A stretch of 64,000 nucleotides of DNA from Paraburkholderia nodosa DSM 21604 (GTDB lineage Bacteria; Pseudomonadota; Gammaproteobacteria; Burkholderiales; Burkholderiaceae): NCBI RefSeq assembly GCF_000519185.1, contig NZ_JAFA01000007.1, positions 186,001 to 250,000 on the forward strand. The letters run 5' to 3'. Below the pieces are notes generated by a model. The model saw only the letters and a program-made list of their open reading frames with translations. It did not search any database and was not told the origin of the DNA. Below are positions 34,194 to 43,663 of this stretch, piece by piece. The position numbers and the translations under genes are program-made. Position 1 is the first letter of the stretch, and each line of letters opens with the position of its first letter.

Positions 34194-35198
34194 ATGAACA
34201 AGATCATGACTGGGTTCCTCCTGGGGGCGAGCGTGCTTGCGTTCGGCCTCTCGCCGAACGCTGGTGCCACCGATCCGACCACGTCAGGCCAGCTCGGCGC
34301 CGGTATGACGATGTATATGCAGATGGGCGGAAACCCCGGCGATGGCGCGACGCTGCCACGTCAGACCGGGGCTGCGGATGCGGGACATGCCTTCGGCATC
34401 AAGGTGATCGAGCAGTTCTCGGCCTGGAGCCCGGAGACGATGCTTGCGCAGTTTCGCCAGGCGATGGCGGCAAAGCCGACGTGTATCGGCATCATGGGCC
34501 ACCCGGGCGATCCGGCCTTCGCGCCATTGATCAAGCAGGCGGTGGACCAGGGCATCATCGTGACCGTCGGCAATACGCCGCTGCCCGACAACCAGAAGCT
34601 CTACGACGCGAAGGGCTTCGGCTACGCCGGCGTCGAACTCTACGTGGGCGGGCAGATCACCGCTCAGGCCATGCTCAACGCCGGGCTCAAGAAGGGCGAC
34701 GAGGCGCTCGAATATGGTGTCTTCAACGAGAGCGTGCGCAGCCAGTCCGACCGCGGCCTTGCCGAGACGCTGGAAAAGGCCGGCGTGAAGGTGACCCGGC
34801 TCAATATCTCGCCCCAGGTGGATTCCGATTCATCGCTGGCCGTGCCGATTCTGGTCGCCTTTATTCAGGCGCACCCTGATCTGAAGGCGATTGGCACCCA
34901 GCACGGCGGCGTGACCGGGTTCATTCCGCAGGCGCTCCAGCAGGCCGGCAAGAAGCCGGGGCAAATCATCGTGGGCGGCATCGATCTCGCGCCCGCCACG
35001 ATTTCCGGGCTGCAGAGCAAATACCTTACCGCGACGCTCGACCAGCAACTCTATCTGCAGGGCTTTCTGCCGGTCACGCAGTGCGTGCTTTCGGCGGCTT
35101 ATCACTTCGCGGGACTGACCATCAACACCGGCGCAGGTGTCCAGACACCCGCGACGATCGACTCGCTCATTCCGCTGATCAAGCGCGGGATCCGCTAA
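34194..35198 (+). CDS. Sugar ABC transporter substrate-binding protein (Peripla_BP_4)
   Basis: 334 aa periplasmic protein with signal peptide MNKIMTGFLLGASVLAFGLSPNAGA. The type 1 binding fold is seen in DPAFAPLIKQAVDQGIIVTVGNT and ALEYGVFNESVRSQSDRGLAETLEKAG, with a hinge region near VPILVAFIQAHPDLKAIGTQHGG. It follows the permease by 29 bp with a GGAG site (AGGAGATAGGAGCGGAA). The ligand is probably a hexose, pentose or polyol. Order ATPase-permease-binding protein. Confidence 0.9.
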   Translation: MNKIMTGFLLGASVLAFGLSPNAGATDPTTSGQLGAGMTMYMQMGGNPGDGATLPRQTGAADAGHAFGIKVIEQFSAWSPETMLAQFRQAMAAKPTCIGIMGHPGDPAFAPLIKQAVDQGIIVTVGNTPLPDNQKLYDAKGFGYAGVELYVGGQITAQAMLNAGLKKGDEALEYGVFNESVRSQSDRGLAETLEKAGVKVTRLNISPQVDSDSSLAVPILVAFIQAHPDLKAIGTQHGGVTGFIPQALQQAGKKPGQIIVGGIDLAPATISGLQSKYLTATLDQQLYLQGFLPVTQCVLSAAYHFAGLTINTGAGVQTPATIDSLIPLIKRGIR

Positions 35199-35283
35199 GG
35201 ACGAGTGATGCGAGGTGGAATGGCCCGGGTGCCGTCGTCACATCGAACCGATCTGGCGCAGGTATCCCGGCCTTCCGCGCGGG

Positions 35284-36120
35284 TCAGGCTGTATTGACGT
35301 GAACGCGCAAATGCAGCCTTCGGAACGCATTCGGCGTCATGCCTTTACTCTTCTTGAACAGCCTCCGGAAATAGCCGCTGTCTTCGAATCCGCATTCGTA
35401 GGCGACCTGCGCGATCGTCAACCGGTCTTCGGCAAGTACGATGGCGGCGTGCAGCATGCGCCGTTCATGGACGGCGTCGGTCAGCGTGCGGCCATAGACG
35501 GCGCGATAGACGCGTCCTAGATAGTCCGCGTTGCAGCCGAGGTGCGCCGCAATCGACGACGCGCTGATCGGCTCGTGAAAGTGCGTGCGAATCCACCGGT
35601 CGGCGCTTGCCGCCAGCTGCTGCGGCGCGCCGTCGACAGCGGTGGCCGCCACGCGCGAGCGCTTCAGTTCCCAGAGCATCTGCACGATCGTGAGGCTGTC
35701 CGGCAATGGCTGGACGCCGTAGATTTGCTGGTCGTTCAGGAGACGCTGGAACATGCCCGATAAATGATCGGGCCGCTCGACCCGCGCGTGCTGCGGAATC
35801 TCGAGCCACTCACGGCATGCGGAAGCGGAAAGCGACGTTTCGGGCAACGTGAAATGCACCCAGTAAAACTTGAGATCGGGGGCAAACGGCGACGTGCCGC
35901 CGTGCAGCCGGCCCGGCCAGAGCAATAACGTTTCCCCCGCATTCACCTCGAATTGTTTGCCGTCCTCGTGCAGTTCGAGGCAGCCCTGCCGGACGTAAAT
36001 CAACTCGTATGACTGGATGCGCCGCGACGGATGCACGCCCACGCCGCGCGATACGAACAGGCCGCCATTGCTGGCTTCGACTGGCGGCGACCAGGCCAGG
36101 CGGAGTGCTGGATCTGTCAT
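35284..36120 (-). CDS. AraC family transcriptional regulator
   Basis: 278 aa. The N-terminal cupin-like effector domain (AraC_binding type, YELIYVRQGCLELHEDGKQFEVNAGETLLLWPGRLH, residues about 40-80) is followed by an AraC double HTH (SASSIAAHLGCNADYLGRVYRAVYG and TIAQVAYECGFEDSGYFRRLFKKSKGMTPNAFRR). It is divergent from the importer/GH127 operon across 240 bp and is therefore its likely activator, with arabinose or an arabino-oligosaccharide as a plausible effector. Confidence 0.9.
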   Translation of the reverse strand: MTDPALRLAWSPPVEASNGGLFVSRGVGVHPSRRIQSYELIYVRQGCLELHEDGKQFEVNAGETLLLWPGRLHGGTSPFAPDLKFYWVHFTLPETSLSASACREWLEIPQHARVERPDHLSGMFQRLLNDQQIYGVQPLPDSLTIVQMLWELKRSRVAATAVDGAPQQLAASADRWIRTHFHEPISASSIAAHLGCNADYLGRVYRAVYGRTLTDAVHERRMLHAAIVLAEDRLTIAQVAYECGFEDSGYFRRLFKKSKGMTPNAFRRLHLRVHVNTA

Positions 36121-36360
36121 GGGCGAAAAAGTCGGAATTGTCTTGTTTTACTGCGGTTTCTTCATCTTGCGGCGGCAAATGGGGCATGTCAATCTCTGCG
36201 CACCGGCCGTTCGCGGAAAGCCGGAAAAGGCTGCTGCGACGCACAAAGGTAGAAAAAAGCCCATTTTCCCGAAGTTTGGCGGCATGTCCCGCGCGGCGAA
36301 GCCACCATGACGGTCTGGCGGACGTCGCAAGCGGCATGTCGATGACAAGAGGAGACATCC

Positions 36361-37605
36361 ATGAATCGATGCAAGCGGTGGCTTGGCCGCCTGGCATGCG
36401 TGGCACTGTTCGCCGCGACCCACGCACAGGCCGATGATGGCATTTCCTTCTGGGTGCGCGCGTCGGATGCGGCGTTCGTCACACCGCTCGTCGCCACATG
36501 GAATCAAGGTCATCCCACCAAGGTCAATCTGACCGTCATTCCGAACGACGACTTCGTCACCAAGTTCGGCACCGCATCGGCGGGCGGCGCAGCGCCTGAC
36601 GTGATCGCCATCGACCTGATTTTCGTGCCCCAGTTTGCCCGCGCGGGGCAACTGACCGACATCACCGACCAGGCCAAAAAGCTGCCGTTCTACCAGAGCC
36701 TCAGTCCCTCTCATCTGCGCCTGGGGAATTACCAGGGCAAGCAATATGCATTGCCTTTCAGCGCGGAAAGCTCGATGCTGCTCTATAACAAAAGCCTCTT
36801 CAAACGCGCGGGTCTGAATCCCGATCAGCCGCCGAAGACGTGGGCCGAACTCGAAGCAGACGCCAAAAAGATCACCGCGCTCGGCAACGGGGTCAAGGGC
36901 TTCTATTTTTCCGGCGCATGCGGCGGCTGCAACATCTTCACGTTGACGCCCTATGTCTGGGCTTCGGGTGGCGACCTGCTCTCGGCGGACGGCAAGACGG
37001 CGACGCTGAATAATCCCGCGCTCGAAGGCACGCTCGCCATGTATCGGCGCATGTGGGAAGCGGGCGATATTCCCGCGAGCGCGAAAACCGACAGCGGCGC
37101 GAACTTCATCAATGCGTTCCTGACCGGCAAGATCGGCATGGTCGGTTCCGGCGCATTTTCTATCGGTATCCTGAAGAAAACGCATCCCGAGATCGACTTC
37201 GGTCTCGCCTATTTGCCGGGACAGAATGGTGGCTGGGCGAGCTTCGCCGGCGGCGACTCGATCGCGATTCCGGTGGGTTCGCAGCACAAGCAGGACGCGC
37301 TCGAATTCATCAAATGGAGCCTCGGCGAGCAGGTCCAGGTCGATCAGTTCGCGAAGAACGGCAGTATTCCTGTCCGTGTCGACCTCGCCGACAACGCCTA
37401 TAGCAAGCTCGACGGCCGCTATCTGCTGGCGGCCACGGCGATGAGCAAAGGCCGCACGCCGTACAGCACGAAGTTCAATCAGTTGATCAACGATCCCAAC
37501 GGTCCCTGGCTCGCCATGATTCAGGAGGCGGTGTTCGGCAAGGGCGTCAATACCGCCGTCTCGACTGCGCAGGCACGTTTCACCGAGATCCTGAACGCCC
37601 AATAA
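36361..37605 (+). CDS. Carbohydrate ABC transporter substrate-binding protein (MalE/UgpB-type)
   Basis: 414 aa with signal peptide MNRCKRWLGRLACVALFAATHAQA. The type 2 extracellular solute-binding fold (SBP_bac_1) is seen in FWVRASDAAFVTPLVATWNQGHPTKVNLTVIPNDDFVTKF, GKQYALPFSAESSMLLYNKSLF and FINAFLTGKIGMVGSGAFSIG. It is first in an operon with two permeases and a GH127 enzyme, so it probably binds arabinofuranosyl oligosaccharides. The ATG is preceded by GAGGAGACATCC, a good ribosome site. Confidence 0.9.
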   Translation: MNRCKRWLGRLACVALFAATHAQADDGISFWVRASDAAFVTPLVATWNQGHPTKVNLTVIPNDDFVTKFGTASAGGAAPDVIAIDLIFVPQFARAGQLTDITDQAKKLPFYQSLSPSHLRLGNYQGKQYALPFSAESSMLLYNKSLFKRAGLNPDQPPKTWAELEADAKKITALGNGVKGFYFSGACGGCNIFTLTPYVWASGGDLLSADGKTATLNNPALEGTLAMYRRMWEAGDIPASAKTDSGANFINAFLTGKIGMVGSGAFSIGILKKTHPEIDFGLAYLPGQNGGWASFAGGDSIAIPVGSQHKQDALEFIKWSLGEQVQVDQFAKNGSIPVRVDLADNAYSKLDGRYLLAATAMSKGRTPYSTKFNQLINDPNGPWLAMIQEAVFGKGVNTAVSTAQARFTEILNAQ

Positions 37606-37637
37606 CGCTGAATAACGCGCATCCGGAGGCGAAAACG

Positions 37638-38579
37638 ATGGACGTCCTGAACGAAGCGCCGCCCGCCGGCACGGGTCTCGCGTTGCCGGCCAGGCGTCGG
37701 CAGCAGCGCGGGGGAGTCGGTCGGCGCCGCGCAGGGTACTGGTTCGTGCTGCCATGCTTTGCATTCACGGTGGTGTTTTTCCTCCTGCCGTTGGCGATGA
37801 CGATCGGCATGTCGTTTTACCACTGGCCGCTGATGGGCGTCCCCTCGTTTGCGGGCTTGCGCAACTATCTGGAACTGCTGCACGACGCGTCGTTCTGGGG
37901 CGCGCTGTGGTTCACGACCGAGTACACGCTGCTCGTGACGCCCGCCATCTTCGTGGTGGCGTTCCTGCTGGCGTTGCTCGTGAATCAGGCGAGCCGCTTC
38001 GTCGGTATCTTCCGGACGGCGTTTTTTCTGCCCGTCGTCATCGGCATGACGACGGCGAGCCTGCTGTGGGTCTGGCTGTTCAACGACCAGGTCGGCATCT
38101 TCAGTGCGATCCTCATGCAACTGGGCATCGTCAGCGAACCGGTTCAATGGCTCGGCGACACGAATTCCGCGCTCGCCTCGCTGATCGTCATGGTGGTGTG
38201 GAAAGCCTGCGGCTTCACGATGGTGATCCTGCTGGTCGGCATGCAGGCCATCCCGCGGGATCTCTACGAGGCGGCGCGCATCGACGGCGCGCGGTGGTGG
38301 GCGCAACAGCGCTACATCACGCTGCCGATGATGCGGCGCACCTTCGCGCTCGCGCTGATCATGGCGGTGATCGGCTCCTATCTCGCGTTCGAGCAGTTCT
38401 ACGTCATGACGCGAGGCGGGCCGATGAACAGCACGATCACGGTGGTCCACTGGATCTATCGCGCGTCGTTCACGTATTTCAAGCTCGGCTACGGCGCCGC
38501 GATGTCGGTGGTGCTGCTGATCGTGTTGCTCGCGCTGAGCGTGATCCAGATGGTTCTTCTGCGAGACGACGATGAGTAA
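37638..38579 (+). CDS. Sugar ABC permease 1 (MalF/UgpA-type)
   Basis: 313 aa with six predicted membrane segments; the first is WFVLPCFAFTVVFFLLPLAMTIGMSF. The EAA motif is EAARIDGARWWAQQRYITLPMM. It starts 32 bp after the binding-protein stop and overlaps the next permease by 8 bp, indicating tight coupling. With permease 2 it should form the heterodimeric channel. Confidence 0.92.
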   Translation: MDVLNEAPPAGTGLALPARRRQQRGGVGRRRAGYWFVLPCFAFTVVFFLLPLAMTIGMSFYHWPLMGVPSFAGLRNYLELLHDASFWGALWFTTEYTLLVTPAIFVVAFLLALLVNQASRFVGIFRTAFFLPVVIGMTTASLLWVWLFNDQVGIFSAILMQLGIVSEPVQWLGDTNSALASLIVMVVWKACGFTMVILLVGMQAIPRDLYEAARIDGARWWAQQRYITLPMMRRTFALALIMAVIGSYLAFEQFYVMTRGGPMNSTITVVHWIYRASFTYFKLGYGAAMSVVLLIVLLALSVIQMVLLRDDDE

Positions 38580-39513
38580 CAAGCTGCGCTCCGCCGAGAC
38601 CGGCTTCGTGTCGATGCCGCCGGCCGCGCTGAAGGCCCGCGTGCCCGCCGTGAACTATGCCGCCCATGCAAGCCGGCTGAAGAAACGGCTTTCGGTGGCG
38701 CTTTACTATCTGATCTGCGGGGTATTGACGCTGCTCTTTCTGTTCCCGATCGCCTGGTCCGCGCTGACCTCGTTCTATTCGGCAGCCGATGCGAGCGCGT
38801 CGCCGCCTCGCTGGATCCCGTCGCGTCTGTCGCTCGAGAATTACCAGAACCTCGCGGCCTACGGTGAAGGGATCTGGCGGTATCTCGGCAACAGTGCGTC
38901 CGTGTCGCTGATGACGGTTGCGATGACGCTCGTGCTCTCGACGCTCGGCGGTTATGGGTTCTCGCGATTCCGCTTCCGGGGGCGCAATCTGATCTTCGTC
39001 GTCATCCTCGCGACGCTGATGATTCCGTTCCAGTCGATCCTCAACCCGCTCTTCGTGTTGCTGCGCTGGATGCATCTGCAAGGCACGCTGTTCGGGCTCG
39101 CGCTCGTCTACACGACGTTCCAGTTGCCGTTCGCCGTGTTCATGATGCGCAACTCGTTCGACTCGGTGCCGCTTGAAATCGAGGACGCATCGCTCATCGA
39201 CGGATGCAGTTCGCTTCAGTCGCTGCGCATGATCATGTTGCCGCTCGTCATGCCGGGGCTCGTCACGGCTGGGCTGTTCGCGTTCTTCGGTTCCTGGAAC
39301 GAATTGCTGGCCGCGCTGATCCTGCTTGGCGACGCCAGGCACTATACGCTCCCGGTCATGCTCCTGAACGCGCAAAGCGGACAGCTCGGCGCGATCGACT
39401 GGGGGTTGATGCAGGCAGGCATCACGATTTCGATCCTGCCGTGCGCGCTCCTCTTCCTGCTGCTGCAGCGCTTTTATATCAACGGTCTGATTGCTGGCGC
39501 GGTCAAGGCATAA
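38572..39513 (+). CDS. Sugar ABC permease 2 (MalG/UgpE-type)
   Basis: 313 aa, starting MSNKLRSAETGF with a cytosolic tail of about 45 residues before the first membrane segment (YYLICGVLTLLFLFPIAWSAL). The EAA motif is EIEDASLIDGCSSLQSLRMIMLPLVMPGL. It is followed after 15 bp by the GH127 gene. The operon lacks its own ATPase gene, so a shared MsmX/UgpC-like ATPase elsewhere must energise it. Confidence 0.92.
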   Translation: MSNKLRSAETGFVSMPPAALKARVPAVNYAAHASRLKKRLSVALYYLICGVLTLLFLFPIAWSALTSFYSAADASASPPRWIPSRLSLENYQNLAAYGEGIWRYLGNSASVSLMTVAMTLVLSTLGGYGFSRFRFRGRNLIFVVILATLMIPFQSILNPLFVLLRWMHLQGTLFGLALVYTTFQLPFAVFMMRNSFDSVPLEIEDASLIDGCSSLQSLRMIMLPLVMPGLVTAGLFAFFGSWNELLAALILLGDARHYTLPVMLLNAQSGQLGAIDWGLMQAGITISILPCALLFLLLQRFYINGLIAGAVKA

Positions 39514-39528
39514 CCTTTCCCATACATC

Positions 39529-41502
39529 ATGAACGACACAAGAACCTTGCGACAGCCCGTAGTCGTCGATTCCGCCTCCACGCGCTACGCGCGCATCAAA
39601 CCCGTTGCCGTGACCGCGGTCGAACTGCGCGGCGACTTCTGGGCGCCCCGGTTTGCGACGAACATCGACAAGACCTTGCCGAGCCAGTGGGACCTGCTTG
39701 AAAGCACCGGGCGGCTCAACAATTTTCGCCGCGTGTCCGGCGACTACGATGGTCCCTTCGAAGGCCTCTTCTTCAACGACTCCGATCTGTACAAGTGGCT
39801 CGAAGCCGCGTCGTGGGTGGTGGCGCGCGGGCCTCACGCGCTGCTGGAGGCGCGCATCGACGAAGGCATCGCCCTGATCGAACGTGCGCAGGACGAAGAC
39901 GGCTATATCGACAGCTATTTCAGCGTGGAGCGCAAGGCGGAACGCTGGAGCAACCTGCGCGACCTGCACGAGATGTATTGCGCGGGCCATCTGATCCAGG
40001 CGGCGGTGGCGCACCACCGCGCCACCGGAAAGCGCCGCCTGCTGAACGTGGCGATCCGTTTCGCCAACCTGTTGTGCGATCGCTTCGGGCCCGAGGCGGA
40101 AGGGAAGGTCGAGGCCATCGACGGGCACGAGGAAATCGAAATGGCGCTCGTCGAACTCGCGCGCGAAACCGGCAATGACCAGTATCTCGCGCTCGCGCGC
40201 TTTTTCATCAAGGCGCGCGGTCACGGCCTGCTCGCGGGCGGCCGGTTCGGCGACGCGTATTTCCAGGACGACGTGCCGTTCGAGCAGATGGAAACACTGG
40301 CCGGGCATGCGGTGCGCGCCTTGTACATGTCGTGCGGTGTCACCGATCTCTACCTGGAGACCGGCGAAGCCGGCCTGCTGCCGCGTCTGGAAACGCTGTG
40401 GGACCGGCTGGTCGCGCATCGCATGTATATCACCGGCGGCGTGGGCGCGCGGCATGACGGCGAGTCGATCGGCGCGGACTTCGAGTTGCCGAACGGCCAG
40501 GCCTATACCGAAACGTGCGCCGCGATCGGCAGCATGATGTGGTGCCACCGGATGCTTGCCGCGACCGGCGACGCACGCTATGCCGACCTGTTCGAGTGGA
40601 CGCTGTACAACGGCATGCTGCCGGGCTGGTCGCTCGGTGGCGATGCGTACTACTACGTGAATCCGCTCGAGGACGACGGCGGGCATCGCCGGCAACCCTG
40701 GTACTACTGTGCCTGCTGTCCGCCGAACGTCGCGCGCACGATTGCGTCGCTGCCCGGCTACGTCTATGGGACCGACGCCGACTCGATTTACGTGCAGCTG
40801 TATATGGAGAGCGACGCGCGTATCGACTTCAACGGGCGCACGGTGGCGCTGCGCCAGCGCACGCGGTATCCGTGGGATGGCGCCATCGAAATCGCCGTCG
40901 ATGCGCAAGGCGAGTTCGCGCTGAAGTTGCGCGTTCCGGGATGGGTCGACGGCACGGCCGGTTTCGTGACGGCTCGCGACGGCGCATCAGCCGCCACGCG
41001 GGCGAATGCGTCGATCGGGCTGAGCGTCAACGGCCAGGCGATCGACACCACCGCGGACGCGCACGGCTACATCGTGGTCAAGCGCCTGTGGCAACCCGGC
41101 GATGTGATCCGCATGACGCTGCCCATGGCCTTGCGCGCCTGGCAAAGCCACCCGAAGGTGCCCGACAATCGTGGCCGGATTGCGTTGAGTCGCGGACCGC
41201 TGCTGTACTGCGTCGAACGCGCCGACATGCCGGGAGTCGATCTCGACGAGCTGTATATCGACCCGCAATGGCTCGAAGCGGAGTGGCGGGAAGAACAACT
41301 CGGGGGCGTGGTGGTGCTGAAGGGCGCTGCGCACAAACGCGAAATCGATCCGGACTGGACGGCGGCGCTTTACCGGCCCCTGGCTGAAGCCGCCGATGCA
41401 ACGCCGCGCAACGATGCCACCCTGATCGCTATTCCTTACTTCGCCTGGCATAACCGCGAAAGCGGACCGATGAAGGTCTGGCTGAACTACCGAGGGGAGT
41501 GA
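39529..41502 (+). CDS. GH127 beta-L-arabinofuranosidase
   Basis: 657 aa intracellular glycosidase of GH127 (HypBA1 family). It cleaves non-reducing terminal beta-L-arabinofuranosides from plant hydroxyproline-linked or pectic oligosaccharides. The family uses a zinc-bound cysteine nucleophile; the ligand set matches E328 and C330 (TETCAA) and C396/C397 (CACCPPN), with C396 the likely nucleophile. The N-terminal (alpha/alpha)6 barrel includes RRVSGDYDGPFEGLFFNDSDLYKWLEAASW and the C-terminal portion is beta-sandwich. No signal peptide, so substrate must enter through the co-operonic importer. Controlled by the divergent AraC gene, by inference. Confidence 0.9.
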   Translation: MNDTRTLRQPVVVDSASTRYARIKPVAVTAVELRGDFWAPRFATNIDKTLPSQWDLLESTGRLNNFRRVSGDYDGPFEGLFFNDSDLYKWLEAASWVVARGPHALLEARIDEGIALIERAQDEDGYIDSYFSVERKAERWSNLRDLHEMYCAGHLIQAAVAHHRATGKRRLLNVAIRFANLLCDRFGPEAEGKVEAIDGHEEIEMALVELARETGNDQYLALARFFIKARGHGLLAGGRFGDAYFQDDVPFEQMETLAGHAVRALYMSCGVTDLYLETGEAGLLPRLETLWDRLVAHRMYITGGVGARHDGESIGADFELPNGQAYTETCAAIGSMMWCHRMLAATGDARYADLFEWTLYNGMLPGWSLGGDAYYYVNPLEDDGGHRRQPWYYCACCPPNVARTIASLPGYVYGTDADSIYVQLYMESDARIDFNGRTVALRQRTRYPWDGAIEIAVDAQGEFALKLRVPGWVDGTAGFVTARDGASAATRANASIGLSVNGQAIDTTADAHGYIVVKRLWQPGDVIRMTLPMALRAWQSHPKVPDNRGRIALSRGPLLYCVERADMPGVDLDELYIDPQWLEAEWREEQLGGVVVLKGAAHKREIDPDWTAALYRPLAEAADATPRNDATLIAIPYFAWHNRESGPMKVWLNYRGE

Positions 41503-41691
41503 AGCTGGCGAAGCGTCCAGCCGTGGCGGCCGGTTGCGCGTTGGCACCCGGCATCGCGAGCGCTTGCCTCCTGTCGCGTCAGGACCATGCTAACGATTAC
41601 ATAGACTACATGGCGATGGCGGGATGGGAAGGGCCTCAGAACCTCAATGTCTATGTGCGGCGGCGCATGCCGCATTGCCTCCCGTGTCCCG

Positions 41692-42639
41692 TCACCGCGC
41701 AAGCGGGATGACGCGGATGGCGCTTGCCGTCGTGCTCGTGGACTTCGCGCGATCGACGACGTACAGCGTGTGTCGGGCGTCGTCGACGGCGACACCGCGC
41801 GCGTCCTGGAAGTCATCGGCGAGGCTTGTGACGGCACCATCCGGTGCGACGCGACACACTGCGTGCGCATGGCATTTCGTATAGAGCGTGCCGGCGCTGT
41901 CGATCGCGAGCAGGTCAGGACTCTCGACCTGCGCGACCATCGTGCCGCTTTGCGCAGGAACGGGCGCCTGCGCAGCGAGTAGCGCACGCAGGTCGTATCG
42001 CAGAATCGCATTCCTGTTCTGGTCCGAGACCAGCAACGCATCCCCGAGCACAGCGAGGCCAACCGGCTTTGTGAGACCCGCAATCAGATCACGCTCGGTG
42101 GCGGCGTGCGTCGCCGCGTCGTAGCTCACGAGGCTCACGCCGCCCGTGATGGGCTGGCCGTCGTGCTTGATGAACCAGCTCGACAGCACGCGGCCCGGCC
42201 CGATCGGCGCGAGGCCCAACCTGCGCCGGTCGGTTGCGAGCCCGGTGAGCGATTGCGCGTCGCCGCGCGAAGAAACGACGAACAATGCGCCGGTTTCACC
42301 GAAGCCAAAGCGCGCGACAAGCAGGGTGTCGGGCTGCGCGAACACAAGCTGGCTGAGGCCGTTGGGCTGCCCTGTGACGACCGGCACGTGCGCATAGGGT
42401 GCGTAGGTGGTGCGGTCCTGCGACCACAGGATGGCGTTGCTGCGATCGTCGGTAATGAACAGGCCGCCGTCGCCCGGACGAACAGCGATGCCGTTTGGCT
42501 GGGCGCTGAGCTCGATCCGTGCGGGCGGGACCCCCGGTGCAACATGGCAGCCAGCTACACATGCCACCAGCGTGGACGCAACGAGCCAGCGCAGGACGCG
42601 ACCTGCCAGTGGGACTTCAGGCACTACGGGCAGCGGCAT
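41692..42639 (-). CDS. Lipoprotein with beta-propeller-like repeats
   Basis: 315 aa from the ATG at 42639 (AGGAG 5 bp upstream); the 9-residue upstream extension is rejected. A lipoprotein signal with lipobox VAGC (LVACVAGC) places the protein at a membrane. The mature part has repeating four-strand segments (PNGIAVRPGDGGLFITDDRSNAI, KPVGLAVLGDALLVSDQNRNAI, ARGVAVDDARHTLYVVDRA) of SMP-30/NHL type, so a beta-propeller. Such proteins bind ligands or have lactonase-like activity. It is divergent from modABC with no clear functional link. Confidence 0.7.
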   Translation of the reverse strand: MPLPVVPEVPLAGRVLRWLVASTLVACVAGCHVAPGVPPARIELSAQPNGIAVRPGDGGLFITDDRSNAILWSQDRTTYAPYAHVPVVTGQPNGLSQLVFAQPDTLLVARFGFGETGALFVVSSRGDAQSLTGLATDRRRLGLAPIGPGRVLSSWFIKHDGQPITGGVSLVSYDAATHAATERDLIAGLTKPVGLAVLGDALLVSDQNRNAILRYDLRALLAAQAPVPAQSGTMVAQVESPDLLAIDSAGTLYTKCHAHAVCRVAPDGAVTSLADDFQDARGVAVDDARHTLYVVDRAKSTSTTASAIRVIPLAR

Positions 42640-42798
42640 GGAGACTCCTGGCGGCGAGGCGCACACGCGGCCGCGTCGTGTTGTGAATGGGAACTCAATG
42701 AAGGTACCGGCGGATTTTACTTCGCCGCGCGTGACGTGACGTCGGCCGCCCGTGCCTGTGGCCGGGCGCCACGGTCACAGGCACTCCGTTGTATCCGT

Positions 42799-42825
42799 TG
42801 TAATATCTCGGACGGACGTATTACA
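42799..42825. promoter_or_regulatory. ModE-like inverted repeat upstream of modA
   Basis: TGTAATA (42799-42805) and TATTACA (42819-42825) form 7 bp inverted arms separated by 13 bases, 27 bp upstream of the modA start. Molybdate regulators of the ModE family bind AT-rich inverted repeats of this kind, but the match to the consensus is only general and no modE gene is present here. Confidence 0.4.
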
Positions 42826-42851
42826 TTTCTTTCGAAAAGGAAAATCTGACC

Positions 42852-43634
42852 ATGCGCAATTCCCGTCGTCCCCTGAAACGCGCGTTGCTGGTAGTCGGCG
42901 CCGCCATGCTTGCCGTCTGTTCGAACGCACGCGCCGACGAACTGATCGTGTCGGCCGCAGCGAGCCTCACGAACGCGTTCAAGGCCATCAGCGAAGCGTA
43001 CGAACAGCAGCATCCGGGCACGAAGGTGCTGCTGAATTTCGGTGCCTCCGACGTGCTGATGCGGCAGATCGCGAAGGGCGCGCCCGCGGATGTATTCGCG
43101 TCAGCGGACCAGAAGGCCATGGACAAGGCCGTCGAGGAGAAGGTGGTCGACCCCGGCACTCGCCGGGATTTTGCCGCCAACGCGCTCGTGCTGATCGTGC
43201 CAGCCGACAGCCGCTTTACGCCCGCCACGCTGAAGGACCTGACCTCGGCGGACATCAGGCGCGTGGCCTATGGCGATCCGGCCTCCGTGCCGATCGGTCG
43301 CTACGCGCAGGGCGCGCTACAGGCGGCGGGCGTCTGGGACGCGGTGAGCGCGAAGAGCGTGCTTGCCTCCAACGTGAGGCAGAGCCTCGATTACGTGTCG
43401 CGCGGCGAGGTCGACGCGGGCTTCGTGTTCGCAACCGACGCCGCCATCATGCCCGAGCGCGTGAAGGTCGCGCTGACGGTTCCGACCCAAACGCCGGTGA
43501 CCTATCCCATTGCGCTCGTTGAGGGCAGCCGGCACGCCAGCGATGCCAAAGCCTTCATTGCGTACGTGCTCTCGGCCGACGGCCAGGCCGTGCTCGCGAA
43601 ATACGGCTTCAAACCCGCCGGCGCGGCGCACTGA
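42852..43634 (+). CDS. modA: Molybdate ABC transporter substrate-binding protein
   Basis: 260 aa periplasmic binding protein with signal peptide (NSRRPLKRALLVVGAAMLAVCSNARA). ModA marks include ELIVSAAASLTNAFKAISEAYEQQHPGTKVLLNFGASDVLMRQI, GAPADVFASADQKAMD and the C-terminal AFIAYVLSADGQAVLAKYGFKPAG. It captures molybdate or tungstate for cofactor synthesis. First gene of modABC; the permease starts 29 bp later. Confidence 0.95.
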   Translation: MRNSRRPLKRALLVVGAAMLAVCSNARADELIVSAAASLTNAFKAISEAYEQQHPGTKVLLNFGASDVLMRQIAKGAPADVFASADQKAMDKAVEEKVVDPGTRRDFAANALVLIVPADSRFTPATLKDLTSADIRRVAYGDPASVPIGRYAQGALQAAGVWDAVSAKSVLASNVRQSLDYVSRGEVDAGFVFATDAAIMPERVKVALTVPTQTPVTYPIALVEGSRHASDAKAFIAYVLSADGQAVLAKYGFKPAGAAH

Positions 43635-43663
43635 GCCGTACTCACGACAAGGAGCACCCCGTC

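Noticed and set aside
38479..40908. 809-codon minus-strand open frame over permease and GH127
   Set aside because: Shadow of two genes with clear catalytic and membrane motifs.
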